DNA of 64,000 nucleotides from Bacillota bacterium (lineage in GTDB: Bacteria > Bacillota > Clostridia > Oscillospirales > Acutalibacteraceae). The stretch is taken from positions 34,601-98,600 of the forward strand of contig JAEZCC010000004.1 of NCBI GenBank assembly GCA_023412715.1. Direction: 5' to 3'. This document shows positions 41,290 to 50,194 of the stretch, piece by piece. The translations under genes and the position numbers were made by a program. The notes beneath the pieces are model-generated. The model did not search any database. It worked only from the letters and a program-made list of their open reading frames with translations, and was not told the DNA's origin. How positions within the stretch are numbered: the stretch's first letter is position 1; every line of letters begins with the position of its first letter.

Positions 41290-41822
41290 TTTGAGCCCTC
41301 AAAAAGGTTGCCGCCGTGGCAGTCGATGGCCACAATCAGCGGAAAATCTTTCACCGTCAGCCTTTTTACGGATTCGCAGCCCAGGTTGTCAAACGCGATG
41401 ACTTCCATGGCGGTCACGCACTTTGCGGCAAGGGCGCCGGCCCCGCCGATCGCGCAGAGATAGACCGCCCGGTTGCGGCGGATGGCCCCGATGACCTGCC
41501 CGGACCTGCCGCCCTTCCCCACCATGCACTTGAGGCCCAGGTCCAGAAGGCGGGGCGCATAGGGGTCCATGCGCGCCGAAGTGGTCGGCCCGCAGGAGCC
41601 GATGGGCCTGCCCGGCGGCGTCGGCGTCGGCCCGGCGTAGTAAATCGTGGCACCGGAAAGCCCGAACGGAAGCTTCTCCCCCCGGTCAAGCAGCTCGAAG
41701 ATCCTTTTATGCGCCGCGTCGCGCGCCGTGTAGACCGTCCCGCTCAGCAGGACCCTGTCGCCGGCATGAAGCGCTGCGGCGGCCTGCGCCATATTTTCCG
41801 TATTGACGACAATTTCTTTCAC
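41286..41822 (-). CDS. Class I fumarase / L(+)-tartrate dehydratase beta subunit
   Basis: A 178-residue beta subunit of a two-subunit Fe-S hydro-lyase (fumarate to malate, or tartrate dehydration). Recognisable blocks are GDRVLLSGTVYTARDAAHKR, the PFGLSGATIYYAGPTPTPPG-type loop, GSCGPTTSARMDPYAP and MVGKGGRSGQV. The 4Fe-4S cluster and much of the active site belong to the alpha subunit, which is normally encoded just upstream. Here upstream lies corA after a terminator, so the beta gene is an orphan in this window. GTG 41822 has AAGGGAG upstream, preceded by a 7-bp hairpin (41843-41864). It is translationally coupled to the CDF transporter. Confidence 0.88.
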   Translation of the reverse strand: MKEIVVNTENMAQAAAALHAGDRVLLSGTVYTARDAAHKRIFELLDRGEKLPFGLSGATIYYAGPTPTPPGRPIGSCGPTTSARMDPYAPRLLDLGLKCMVGKGGRSGQVIGAIRRNRAVYLCAIGGAGALAAKCVTAMEVIAFDNLGCESVKRLTVKDFPLIVAIDCHGGNLFEGSK

Positions 41823-41866
41823 AGGTAAAACTCCCTTCTGCCGGCACCGTATGGTCCCGGTGCCAT

Positions 41867-41900
41867 GTAAAAGCAGGGAACCGCCCGCGCGGCTCCCTGA
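41867..41900 (-). terminator. Terminator after corA
   Basis: AGGGAGCCGC and GCGGTTCCCT stem on the minus strand with GCTTTTAC after it. It separates corA from the fumarase-beta/CDF pair. Confidence 0.7.
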
Positions 41901-41958
41901 AAAGATCGGCGGCGTCCGGGCCGCCACTATTCAAAATACAAAATATCGGGCATCGCGC

Positions 41959-42882
41959 TTACAGCAGCTTTTTCCGTTTCAGCAGGACAAAACCGCCCGC
42001 CATGAGCGCCAGCGAAAGGACGACCGGGAACCAGAAATTGGCAAGCGGGATATTCCCGACGTTCATCCCGTAAATTCCGGAGATAATGGTCGGAACGGAA
42101 ATCAGCAGCGTGAGCGATGCGAGGACTTTCATGACGATGTTCAGGTTGTTTGAAATCACGGAAGCGAACGCGTCCATGGTGCCGGAAAGGATGTTGAGAT
42201 AAATGCTCGACATTTCAATGGCCTGCTTGACCTCAATCAGCACGTCCTCCAGCAGATCCTGATCGTCTTCATACAGCTTAATCACCCGCCCGCGCATGAT
42301 CTTCTCGAGGGTAATCTCGTTGCCCTTGAGGGAAGAAGAAAAATAGACCAGCGATTTTTCAATGTCCAGCAGTTGCATCAGCTCGGAATTCTGCATGGAC
42401 TGGCGAAGCTCTGTTTCAACGTGATTGCTGATTTTGTCAATCTGCTTCAGGTACTGCAGGTAACGCGTCGCCACGCGCAGCATGATAAGCAGGACGAACC
42501 TGGTTTTCAGGTTCGTCTGCACCCCGCGCACAAGGCCCTGGGCAAACTCTTCCACGACCGAATTCTCTTTGATGGAAACGGTGATGACGTTTTTCTCAGT
42601 CAGAATAACGCCGAGCGGCATGGTGGAGTAAAGGATATCCTTGCCCTTTTTCTCAACGAGCGGAACGTCGATTACGATGAGGGTGTTTTCATTTTCATGG
42701 TCGATATGGGAAGACTCCTCTTCGTCCATTGCGGCGCGGAAAAAATCCGGCTCAATGCCGAAGGAGGAAATCAGAAAATTGACTTCTCCGTCGTCAGGCG
42801 CGACACAGTCGATCCAGCAGCCCGGCTCGCTCGCGGACAGACGCGTCATCCGGTCGTCGATCGATTTGTAATAGGATAGCAT
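41959..42882 (-). CDS. corA: CorA-family magnesium/divalent cation channel
   Basis: A 307-residue CorA-type channel. A large cytoplasmic funnel (helical willow region DKISNHVETELRQSMQN and following) precedes two C-terminal membrane helices, and the selectivity loop is YGMNV, as required for Mg2+ passage. The tail is basic (LLKRKKLL). I prefer ATG 42882 (MLSYYKSIDD): GAGGAG then lies nine bases upstream, whereas the ATG at 42891 abuts it. A long leader (about 90 bases) separates it from its promoter and contains a possible short upstream frame. Confidence 0.92.
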   Translation of the reverse strand: MLSYYKSIDDRMTRLSASEPGCWIDCVAPDDGEVNFLISSFGIEPDFFRAAMDEEESSHIDHENENTLIVIDVPLVEKKGKDILYSTMPLGVILTEKNVITVSIKENSVVEEFAQGLVRGVQTNLKTRFVLLIMLRVATRYLQYLKQIDKISNHVETELRQSMQNSELMQLLDIEKSLVYFSSSLKGNEITLEKIMRGRVIKLYEDDQDLLEDVLIEVKQAIEMSSIYLNILSGTMDAFASVISNNLNIVMKVLASLTLLISVPTIISGIYGMNVGNIPLANFWFPVVLSLALMAGGFVLLKRKKLL

Positions 42883-42940
42883 TGTGTCCATCTCCTCTAT
42901 TAAATTTTTTGTTGCGACTTCGCGATGGGCCAGGTTTCAC
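42794..42940 (-). CDS. Possible 48-codon leader frame overlapping corA
   Basis: GTG 42940 is preceded by a strong AAAGGGGGTGG site about seven bases upstream and opens a 48-codon frame beginning MKPGPSRSRNKKF. It runs through the corA ribosome binding site and ends about 29 codons inside corA in another frame. Its translation would influence corA initiation. There is no homology to support it; the strong site and the Pro-containing start are the only arguments. It may be fortuitous. Confidence 0.25.
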   Translation of the reverse strand: MKPGPSRSRNKKFNRGDGHNAILLQIDRRPDDASVRERAGLLDRLCRA

Positions 42941-42978
42941 AATGCCACCCCCTTTGGTGCCGATTTGCTCCATGAGCT

Positions 42979-43006
42979 ATTATAGCACAGAAAGAAGAGA
43001 TTGCAA
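42979..43006 (-). promoter_or_regulatory. corA promoter
   Basis: Minus-strand TTGCAA (43001-43006), 16-base spacer, TATAAT (42979-42984). Confidence 0.78.
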
Positions 43007-43111
43007 GCGCAAGAGGGATAATTTGCGCCGTGATTTTGCAAGACAGCCCCTGAAAGCCTAAAAAGCAGGAATTCAGACTGTTTCCGGTGTTTTTGACAGT
43101 TTCGCAGAGAA

Positions 43112-43146
43112 CAGAAAAAGCGGGGAATAACCGCCCGCTTTTTTTA
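43112..43146 (-). terminator. Terminator after ftsZ
   Basis: AGCGGG(C)GG and CCCCGCT stem followed on the minus strand by TTTTTC. It closes the division cluster. Confidence 0.75.
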
Positions 43147-43164
43147 TTGCGTTTTTATGTATTT

Positions 43165-44271
43165 TCAGGTCTTCCGGCTGAAGATCTGCATGATGTCGGT
43201 GAAATCGTCGTCCTCCGCAGCGGCGGCGTCCGCGGCCTGGCTCTTGTCGTCCGCCTTCGCGGCGGCCTTCTCTTCCGCCGCGGCATGGAACGAAGGCTCC
43301 GCGCCGTTTGTGGAAAATCCGGTCGCGATGACCGTGACGCTCATTTCGTCGTCCATGTCTTCGTCGAACGCGGCGCCCCAGATGATGTTCGCGTCCTCGT
43401 GGGCCTGCTCCGCAATCATGGAAGAAGCCGTCTCAATCTCGTCGAGGCCGATGTCCGGCGAAGAGGTGATGTTGATGATGACGCCCTTGGCGCCGTTGAT
43501 GGCCGTTTCCAACAGGGGGCTCGAGATGGCCATATTGGCGGCGGCCTCGGCCTTATCCTTGCCGGAGGCCCTGCCCACGCCCATGTGCGCGTACCCGGCG
43601 TCCTTCATGACGGCGGTGACGTCGGCAAAGTCCAGGTTGACAAGGCCGGGCAGTTTGATAAGATCCGAAATGCTCTGCACGCCCTGCCGGAGCACGTCGT
43701 CCGCAATGGAGAAAGCGTTCAGCAGCGTGATGCGCTGCTCGCTGACAAGCTTCAGCCTTTCGTTCGGGATGACAACGAGGGAATCGACGTGCTCTTTGAG
43801 GGCGGTGATGCCGCTTTCCGCCTGTTCCATGCGGCGGCGGCCTTCAAAGTCGAAGGGCTTCGTCACAATGCCGACGGTCAGCACCCCCATGTCGTGGGCG
43901 ATCTCCGCCACAATGGGGGCCGCGCCGGTCCCGGTGCCGCCGCCCATGCCGGCGGTGATGAACACCATGTCGCTCCCGCGGATGGCCGCGGCAATGGCCT
44001 CGCGGCTTTCGTCGGCGGCCTTCTGGCCCATCTCCGGCTTGGAGCCGGCCCCCTTGCCGTGGGTGACTTTTTCGCCGATCTGGATTTTCTGCGTCGCCTT
44101 GGAGCGGTAAAGCGCCTGCCTGTCCGTATTCACGCTGATGAATTCAACACCCTGCACGCCCATGGTGACCATGCGGTCGACCGCGTTTCCGCCGCCGCCG
44201 CCAACGCCGATCACCTTTATCTGAACGACATTGTCGAAATCGTTGTCAATTTCAAAAGGCATCTGCCGCAT
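43165..44271 (-). CDS. ftsZ: Cell division protein FtsZ
   Basis: A 368-residue tubulin-like GTPase that forms the Z-ring. The N-terminal VGGGGGNAVDRM and tubulin signature GMGGGTGTGAAP are intact, as is the T7-loop region VNLDFADVTAVM. A short acidic Ala-rich linker leads to the C-terminal peptide DDFTDIMQIFSRKT, the site for SepF and other partners. ATG 44271 has AAGGGGG upstream. Its own promoter lies at 44348-44375, so it can be expressed apart from the cell-wall genes. Confidence 0.97.
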   Translation of the reverse strand: MRQMPFEIDNDFDNVVQIKVIGVGGGGGNAVDRMVTMGVQGVEFISVNTDRQALYRSKATQKIQIGEKVTHGKGAGSKPEMGQKAADESREAIAAAIRGSDMVFITAGMGGGTGTGAAPIVAEIAHDMGVLTVGIVTKPFDFEGRRRMEQAESGITALKEHVDSLVVIPNERLKLVSEQRITLLNAFSIADDVLRQGVQSISDLIKLPGLVNLDFADVTAVMKDAGYAHMGVGRASGKDKAEAAANMAISSPLLETAINGAKGVIINITSSPDIGLDEIETASSMIAEQAHEDANIIWGAAFDEDMDDEMSVTVIATGFSTNGAEPSFHAAAEEKAAAKADDKSQAADAAAAEDDDFTDIMQIFSRKT

Positions 44272-44347
44272 CCCCCTTATCAGTATATCCGGAATGACAG
44301 GAATCTCAGAATCATTCCAGGGATATTTCCAAATGGTTACAGAACTA

Positions 44348-44375
44348 ATTATACACTTTTTATGTGCAATTTCAA
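44348..44375 (-). promoter_or_regulatory. ftsZ promoter
   Basis: Minus-strand TTGAAA (44370-44375), 16-base spacer, TATAAT (44348-44353). The 5' leader holds an inverted repeat GGAATGA...TCATTCC (about 44290-44321) before the ribosome binding site; its role is unknown. Confidence 0.75.
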
Positions 44376-44422
44376 TCGCTTTTTTTGCGGCGCGCAGCCG
44401 CGTTTGAGTGCCTGCGCGTTCT

Positions 44423-45334
44423 TCAGCCGCCGGAGGACGCCGCGGAGGAGGAAGAGCCGTAATCCGGGTCGAAATAGGCCTTGTCCGTGTCCGGGACGAC
44501 CGACATGTCCAGCGTCCCGCGCTCGCTGCTTTTGATTTTTTCGGCCAGAAGGACCTTTGCGAAGTTCAGCTTGTAGTCCAGATCGGACGGCATGCCGAGG
44601 TTGATGGAGATCCTTCCGTCATAAAGCACGAGGATGCGGTAGGACTGCGAAAAATCCACCGACGTGATCTTGCCGATCCCGCTTTTCCCGAGCGCCTCCA
44701 TGACGTTTTGAAAGACGCCTGCCGTGTTGGCGTCCCTGTACACGACGGCCTTGCCGGGCTCAGCCGTTTTGACCGCCAGCCCTTTCAGAAGCGTGCAGCC
44801 GGAGGGAGGCTTCGACGCAATTTCGAGCACGCGCCCCTGCCCGCCCGCTATAATGTATTTTCCCCCGGATTCGATGGCCCCGCTGACGGAATCTTCCTCC
44901 ACGTGGATGGAAACGGCCGACGGGAGCCGCCGGGAAACGTTCACTGTTCCAAGGTACGGCAGCTTCGACTTGATTTTTGCCGACGCCTGCCCCGTGCGGA
45001 GAAGGAACAGGTTGTCCCCTGTTTTGACCCCGCTCGCCTGAAGAATCTGCTGCGCGGAGTAGCGGGAAGACCCGGTGACCTCTACCTGAGAGATTTTGAA
45101 CAGCACGGTCAGGGACAGCACGACCGCGGCGGAGCAGACCAGCACGAACATCGACAGGTAAAAGACGGCCAGAACGTGCCTTCGGTGCTTTCTTCTCCGC
45201 TCTGCGCGCCGCTGCGCCGCGGCGGCCAGATCCGCCGGCTGCGCGTCCCTACGGGGAACGGGACGGTACGCGCCTGCGGAACGGTTATCCTGCCGCGGCG
45301 GTTCTATGCGGCGATTGTTGTATCCGTTGCTCAT
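44423..45334 (-). CDS. ftsQ: Cell division protein FtsQ/DivIB
   Basis: A 303-residue bitopic division protein. A basic, Arg-rich cytoplasmic tail (about residues 1-55) precedes one membrane helix (AVFYLSMFVLVCSAAVVLSL), then the POTRA domain (VEVTGSSRYSAQQILQASG) and the FtsQ beta domain. The C-terminus is Ser/Ala-rich. It joins FtsL and FtsI/FtsW in the septal synthase complex. ATG 45334 with GGGAG upstream is used. Encoded 22 bases after murA. Confidence 0.9.
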   Translation of the reverse strand: MSNGYNNRRIEPPRQDNRSAGAYRPVPRRDAQPADLAAAAQRRAERRRKHRRHVLAVFYLSMFVLVCSAAVVLSLTVLFKISQVEVTGSSRYSAQQILQASGVKTGDNLFLLRTGQASAKIKSKLPYLGTVNVSRRLPSAVSIHVEEDSVSGAIESGGKYIIAGGQGRVLEIASKPPSGCTLLKGLAVKTAEPGKAVVYRDANTAGVFQNVMEALGKSGIGKITSVDFSQSYRILVLYDGRISINLGMPSDLDYKLNFAKVLLAEKIKSSERGTLDMSVVPDTDKAYFDPDYGSSSSAASSGG

Positions 45335-45356
45335 TTGCTTTCTCCCGCATGGCCGC

Positions 45357-46610
45357 TCAGACCCGCCTGATGTCGGCGCCAAGCATGGCCAGATTCTTTT
45401 CGATGTTCTCATACCCGCGGTCCAGGTGGTGCAGGCCGGTGATCTCCGTCACACCCTGCGCCGCCAGCGCCGCCACGACAAGCGCCGCGCCGCCGCGCAG
45501 GTCCGTCGCCTCCACCGGCGCGCCGGAGAGGCGATCCACGCCGTCGACAACCGCGACGCGCCCTTCCACCTTGATGTTCGCGCCCAGGCGGAGCAGCTCC
45601 CCGACATGCTTGTAGCGGCTTTCAAAGATATTTTCGACGAACATGCTCGTTCCGTCCGCGGTCGTGACCATCGCCATGACCGGGGCCTGCGCGTCGGTCG
45701 GGAAGCCCGGGTACGGCATGGTCCGGATGCTTTTGATCCTGTGAAGGCGCTCCGGCGCGGAGATCCGGACGCTTTCGCTTCCGATCTCAAGCCGGCAGCC
45801 GCTTTCTTCCAGGACCGGGATGATGGGCTCGAGGTGCTCCGGCACGACGCTCGAAACCGTCAGCGTGCTGCCCGTGACCGCCGCGGCGGCGAGATAGGTG
45901 GCGGCGGCGATGCGGTCCGGGATGACCGTGTGCTCGCAGCCGGAAAGCTTCTCCACGCCCTGGATGAAGATCGTGCTGCCGCCCGCGCCGCGGATCTTCG
46001 CGCCGCAGGCATTGAGAAAGTCCGCCAGGTCGCAGATCTCCGGCTCCCTTGCGGCGTTGTTGACGACGGTGTTGCCTTTCGCGGTCGCGGCGGCGATGAT
46101 AATGTTCTCCGTCGCGCCGACGCTGGGGAACGCCAGGGTGACAACGGCGCCTCGGATTCCGTTCGGGGCGGAACAGTTCAGGCAGCCGTGGTCTTCGTCG
46201 ATCACGACGCCCATTTTCCGCAGGGCAGAAAGATGCAGGTCAATCGGGCGCGGCCCCAGCTCGCATCCGCCGGGGAACGAAAGAAGGGCCCGGCCGGCGC
46301 GGCTGACAATAGCCCCGAGAAAAATGATGGACGAGCGCATCTCGCGCATCAGGTGGTCCGGGATGTCGGAATGGTCGGCGGAAGTGGGGTCGATGACGAC
46401 GGTCCCGTTTTCGCGTTCCACTTTGCACCCGAGGTGACGGAGAATACGGATGGACGTGTCCACGTCCGATAACGACGGGCAGTTATGTAGCACGCATTGC
46501 CCGTTGCAGATAAGAGACGCCGCCATAAGAGGCAGCGTACTGTTTTTTGCCCCGTGGATCTGGATCTGGCCCTCCAGCTTTTTTGCTCCGCAGACCAACA
46601 GCTTCGGCAT
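45357..46610 (-). CDS. murA: UDP-N-acetylglucosamine 1-carboxyvinyltransferase
   Basis: A 417-residue enzyme for the first committed step of peptidoglycan synthesis (enolpyruvyl transfer to UDP-GlcNAc). The catalytic, fosfomycin-sensitive Cys is in FPGGCELGPRPIDLHL near residue 116. The N-terminal IHGAKNSTLPLMAASL and the YPGFPTDAQAPVM block are intact. GGGGGTG precedes ATG 46610. It lies between murG and ftsQ, a clostridial arrangement. Confidence 0.95.
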   Translation of the reverse strand: MPKLLVCGAKKLEGQIQIHGAKNSTLPLMAASLICNGQCVLHNCPSLSDVDTSIRILRHLGCKVERENGTVVIDPTSADHSDIPDHLMREMRSSIIFLGAIVSRAGRALLSFPGGCELGPRPIDLHLSALRKMGVVIDEDHGCLNCSAPNGIRGAVVTLAFPSVGATENIIIAAATAKGNTVVNNAAREPEICDLADFLNACGAKIRGAGGSTIFIQGVEKLSGCEHTVIPDRIAAATYLAAAAVTGSTLTVSSVVPEHLEPIIPVLEESGCRLEIGSESVRISAPERLHRIKSIRTMPYPGFPTDAQAPVMAMVTTADGTSMFVENIFESRYKHVGELLRLGANIKVEGRVAVVDGVDRLSGAPVEATDLRGGAALVVAALAAQGVTEITGLHHLDRGYENIEKNLAMLGADIRRV

Positions 46611-46675
46611 AGCAACACCCCCATAGAATCTGTCAATATATTATGCTGGTGAGGGCATTGCGGTTCCGACGGCGC

Positions 46676-47800
46676 CTAGCGCGCCTGCGCGAGCACTTCG
46701 CGTATGATTTTGCAGATCCTTTCGCACGAGTCCGTGATGGCCATCTTCCGCGCGTTGGCGGCAAGGCCGGCAATGGTTTCCGGCTTTGCGAAAAGCTCTT
46801 CCACCTTCGCGCACAGGGCCGGGCCGCTCAGGTCCTTTTCCTCCAGAATGGCTGCGGCGCCGCGGTTCACCATTGCCATGGCGTTGTGGTACTGGTGGTT
46901 CTCGGCCACGTTCGGGGAAGGGATCAGAACGGCGGCGCGCCCGACGGCCTGCAGCTCGCTTAAGGTGATGGCGCCGGCGCGGCAGATGACGAGGTCCGCC
47001 GCGGCGAGGCAGTCCGGCATGTCGCCGATGTATTCCCGTACGGAAATCTCCGGGTGGACGGCAGGGTCAAGCCCTTTTTCCTTTAAAAGCCCCGGAAACC
47101 ATGTCCCCCACTGCCCGTAGCCGTGGATATGCTGAAACCGGCCGCTCTGCGCGCTTCTGACCAGAAGATCCGCGGCCGCTTCGTTGATTTTGCGGGCTCC
47201 GAGGCTGCCGCCAAAGGAAAGAATCAGGGGGCGGCCGTCCAGCCCGAGCTTTTTGCGGGCCTGTCCGCGGTCGGCGCGGACGATTTCCTGCCGCACGGGG
47301 TTGCCGGTCAGCACGCAGCGGGAGCCGTCCGGCAGGTATTTCTGCGCGTCCGCGACGGCCAGCATCACGCGGTCCGCCCGCTTCGCGAGCATCCGGTTCG
47401 TCACGCCGGGATACGCGTTCTGCTCGTGAATCACGGCCGGGATGCCCATTTTTTCCGCCTCGCGGATGACCGGCCCCGCGACGTAGCCGCCCGTGCCGAC
47501 GCAGATGTCCGGCGAAAAGCTGCGGAGGATGGAGCGCGATTCGCCGCTCGCGGTAAAAACATGGACGAGGGCGGCCGCATTCCTGCGCAGGTTCCTGAAG
47601 CTCAGCTTCCGCTGAAAGCCGGCGACCGTGATGCTCCTGAACCCGTAGCCGGCGGCGGGAACGAGCTTTTCTTCCATGCCGCCTTTCGCGCCGACGTAGA
47701 GGATCTGCACGTCCGGCTCCTGCTCGCGCAGGCAGCCCGCGATCGCCAGCGCCGGGTTGATATGTCCGGCGGTACCTCCGCCGGCAAACAAAACTTTCAT
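46676..47800 (-). CDS. murG: Lipid II synthase MurG
   Basis: A 374-residue GT28 glycosyltransferase that adds GlcNAc to lipid I at the inner membrane face. Conserved are AGGGTAGHINPALAIA, TGGYVAGP, IHEQNAYPG, LSFGGSLGARKIN and CRAGAITLSELQAVG. ATG 47800 has AGGAG upstream. It follows ftsW by 31 bases. Confidence 0.95.
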   Translation of the reverse strand: MKVLFAGGGTAGHINPALAIAGCLREQEPDVQILYVGAKGGMEEKLVPAAGYGFRSITVAGFQRKLSFRNLRRNAAALVHVFTASGESRSILRSFSPDICVGTGGYVAGPVIREAEKMGIPAVIHEQNAYPGVTNRMLAKRADRVMLAVADAQKYLPDGSRCVLTGNPVRQEIVRADRGQARKKLGLDGRPLILSFGGSLGARKINEAAADLLVRSAQSGRFQHIHGYGQWGTWFPGLLKEKGLDPAVHPEISVREYIGDMPDCLAAADLVICRAGAITLSELQAVGRAAVLIPSPNVAENHQYHNAMAMVNRGAAAILEEKDLSGPALCAKVEELFAKPETIAGLAANARKMAITDSCERICKIIREVLAQAR

Positions 47801-47831
47801 TTTCAGGACTCCTGTTTCTGACCCAGTCGGT

Positions 47832-49058
47832 CTATGTTTTCTCAATGGAGGACGTTCGCGAGATGGAAAGCACGATGCCCATCTCGGCGAGAAGGACGAC
47901 GAGCGAAGTGCCTCCGTAACTGAAGAACGGCAGGCTGATGCCGGTGTTCGGGATGGTGTTGGTCACGACGGCGATGTTCAGGATCACCTGCAGGCCGACC
48001 TGAAGCACAAGGCCGATGCCAAGCAGCATGCCAAATTTGTCCTTCGCGCGCAGGGAAATGCTGATGCCGCGCCAGACCAGCATGGCGAACAGCGCGACGA
48101 TGATCAGCGCGCCGATGAAGCCGAGCTCCTCGCAGACGATGGCGAAGATAAAATCGTTCTGCGGCTCCGGCAGATAAAGGAATTTCTGCCTCGACTGGCC
48201 GAGGCCGAGCCCGAGCAGCCCGCCGGAACCGATTGCGTACAGCGACTGGCGCGTCTGGTACGTCTTGTCGATCAGCTCCTGGCTCGCGTTCGTGAACGGA
48301 TCGAGCCAGCCGACGATGCGGGTGTTCGCGTAGCTGAACTCCTTTTTAACGACGATAAGGTAAAAGAGCGCGGCGCCGACAGCCCCGAACGCCGCGCCGA
48401 ACCAGCGCAGGCGGACCCCGCCGATAAAAAGCATCACGGCGCCGAGCACCAGGATGATGACGGTGGCGGAGACGTGCGGCTCCCATAAAAGCAGCACCGC
48501 CGTGGCGCCGAGGATGAGAAGGTACGGCAGCACGCCGTACCGGAACGTGTCCATCCGGTTGAAGTTCAGCGAAATCAGGTGCGCAAAGATGAGCACAATC
48601 GCGAATTTCGCAATCTCGGAGGGCTGGAACTGACCGAGGGGGCCGAGCGTGATCCATCGGTGCACGCCGCTTTGGGCGGGCATAAAACGCACCACGACCA
48701 GAAGCATAAAGGAAAAAAGCAGAATCGGAATCGCAAATTTATGCAGATGGTGATAGTCGAAATAAGAGAGGGCAATCATGGCGATAACGCCCAGCACGGC
48801 GAACACGGCCTGCCGCTCGATAAAATAATAGCTGTTGCCGAAATGGTAGTAGGCGTAGGCATAGCTGGCGGAAAACATCATGACAAGGCCGATGACCAGC
48901 AGCACAAGCGTCAGAAACAGAAAGGGCAGGTCCATGCCTTCGCGGATGGAAAAAAGCCGGAATTTTTTCCGCGCCTTTCCCTCGCTGTGCATCTCCCGCC
49001 GCTCGCGTTCCGCCGTGTTGCCCGTTGCGGTGTTTCTCGCCGCCGGTACGTTTGTCAT
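47832..49058 (-). CDS. ftsW: SEDS-family FtsW/SpoVE glycosyltransferase
   Basis: A 408-residue polytopic (about ten helices) SEDS polymerase. The catalytic extracellular loop and signature ends are NTGISLPFFSYGGTSLVVLL and FQPSEIAKFAIV. A Glu/Arg-rich cytoplasmic tail of about 40 residues precedes the first helix. It partners with the class B PBP encoded at 50742-52952. ATG 49058 has AAAGGGGG upstream. Whether it serves vegetative division (FtsW), the spore cortex (SpoVE) or both cannot be told from sequence. Confidence 0.93.
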   Translation of the reverse strand: MTNVPAARNTATGNTAERERREMHSEGKARKKFRLFSIREGMDLPFLFLTLVLLVIGLVMMFSASYAYAYYHFGNSYYFIERQAVFAVLGVIAMIALSYFDYHHLHKFAIPILLFSFMLLVVVRFMPAQSGVHRWITLGPLGQFQPSEIAKFAIVLIFAHLISLNFNRMDTFRYGVLPYLLILGATAVLLLWEPHVSATVIILVLGAVMLFIGGVRLRWFGAAFGAVGAALFYLIVVKKEFSYANTRIVGWLDPFTNASQELIDKTYQTRQSLYAIGSGGLLGLGLGQSRQKFLYLPEPQNDFIFAIVCEELGFIGALIIVALFAMLVWRGISISLRAKDKFGMLLGIGLVLQVGLQVILNIAVVTNTIPNTGISLPFFSYGGTSLVVLLAEMGIVLSISRTSSIEKT

Positions 49059-49138
49059 TCCGGATTTCCCCCTTTCCCAGGCGCTAAACTCCATTTAACC
49101 ATACGCGGCGCGCCGAATCTGTCGTTTTCTGCAGGCCC

Positions 49139-50146
49139 TTACAGCCCGTAAGCCGTCAGCAGCGCGCCCGCCGCGCCGGCAAGCAGAGTGACGAAGCTGA
49201 AAACGGCGCAGATTTTCTTCTCGCTCCACCCGCACAGCTCAAAGTGGTGGTGGATGGGGCTCATCTTGAACAGCCGCCTGCCGTGCGTCGCCTTGAAATA
49301 GCTGACCTGCAGCACGACGGAGAGAATCTCGGCAAGATAGACGATGCCGATCAGCAGAATCAGGACCGGAAGATTCAGCGCAAAACCAAGGGCACACACG
49401 ACGCCGCCGAGGAAAAGCGAGCCCGTGTCGCCCATGAACACCTTCGCGGGGTTAAAGTTCCACACGAGGAACCCCAGGCAGCCGCCCGCAGCGGCAGCCG
49501 CGAAAATTCCGACCGGCACAAGGCGCATCGCGCCCGCAATCACGAGGAAGGACGCCGAGACAAAAAAGGTCACGGAGGCGTTCAGGCCGTCGATGCCGTC
49601 GGTAAAATTGACCGCGTTCACCATGCCGACAATCCCGAGCAGCGCCGCAACCCAGTACCACACGCCCCAGTCGACGGCGCCTGCGAACGGCACCAGCATT
49701 TTGCTGCCGCTGCCGGAGCGGTACAGGGAATAGAGATACCCGCCCGCGACGGCAAACTGAAGGACCAGCTTCTGCCTGACGTTCAGCCCGAGGTTGCGCT
49801 TCTTGACGACCTTGATATAGTCGTCGATAAAGCCGATCAGGCCGAAGCCGCAGGCCATGAGCAGCCCGCCCGCGATCTTCGCGTACATGGCAAGCTCGTA
49901 GGGACTTTTCGAGGCGGCCCTGAAATACCCCGGCACACATACGGCGACGGCCAGAACGATGCCCGCGATGAAGAGGATTCCCCCCATCGTGGGCGTTCCG
50001 TTTTTCCGGCTGTGCCAGGTCGGGCCCGATTCCCGGATTGTCTGCCCGAAATTGATTCTATGCAGAAACGGGACCACCCATTTGCCGAGCAGGGCGGTCA
50101 CGCCGAAAGCGATGACCGCGGCCGCAGCCGTCCAGACCAGATTCAT
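49139..50146 (-). CDS. mraY: Phospho-N-acetylmuramoyl-pentapeptide transferase
   Basis: A 335-residue, ten-helix enzyme that makes lipid I. Signature blocks are KNGTPTMGGILF, GFIDDYIKVVKKRNLGL with the Asp pair, NFTDGIDGLNA and FMGDTGSLFLGG; the HHHFELCGWSE loop is intact. murD, normally directly downstream, is absent; ftsW follows. Confidence 0.96.
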   Translation of the reverse strand: MNLVWTAAAAVIAFGVTALLGKWVVPFLHRINFGQTIRESGPTWHSRKNGTPTMGGILFIAGIVLAVAVCVPGYFRAASKSPYELAMYAKIAGGLLMACGFGLIGFIDDYIKVVKKRNLGLNVRQKLVLQFAVAGGYLYSLYRSGSGSKMLVPFAGAVDWGVWYWVAALLGIVGMVNAVNFTDGIDGLNASVTFFVSASFLVIAGAMRLVPVGIFAAAAAGGCLGFLVWNFNPAKVFMGDTGSLFLGGVVCALGFALNLPVLILLIGIVYLAEILSVVLQVSYFKATHGRRLFKMSPIHHHFELCGWSEKKICAVFSFVTLLAGAAGALLTAYGL

Positions 50147-50194
50147 TGAACCGTTCCACCTTTTCCTGTTTTGGCGCTTTTCCGTGCCTATTTT

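Noticed and set aside
42883..43010. M-box (Mg2+) riboswitch ahead of corA
   Set aside because: The leader is about 90 bases and lacks the conserved M-box core; only the promoter, a short possible frame and a ribosome site are seen.
44381..44405. GC-rich hairpin after ftsQ as a terminator
   Set aside because: On the minus strand the hairpin is followed by an A run, not a T run; the T run lies on the wrong side for ftsQ.
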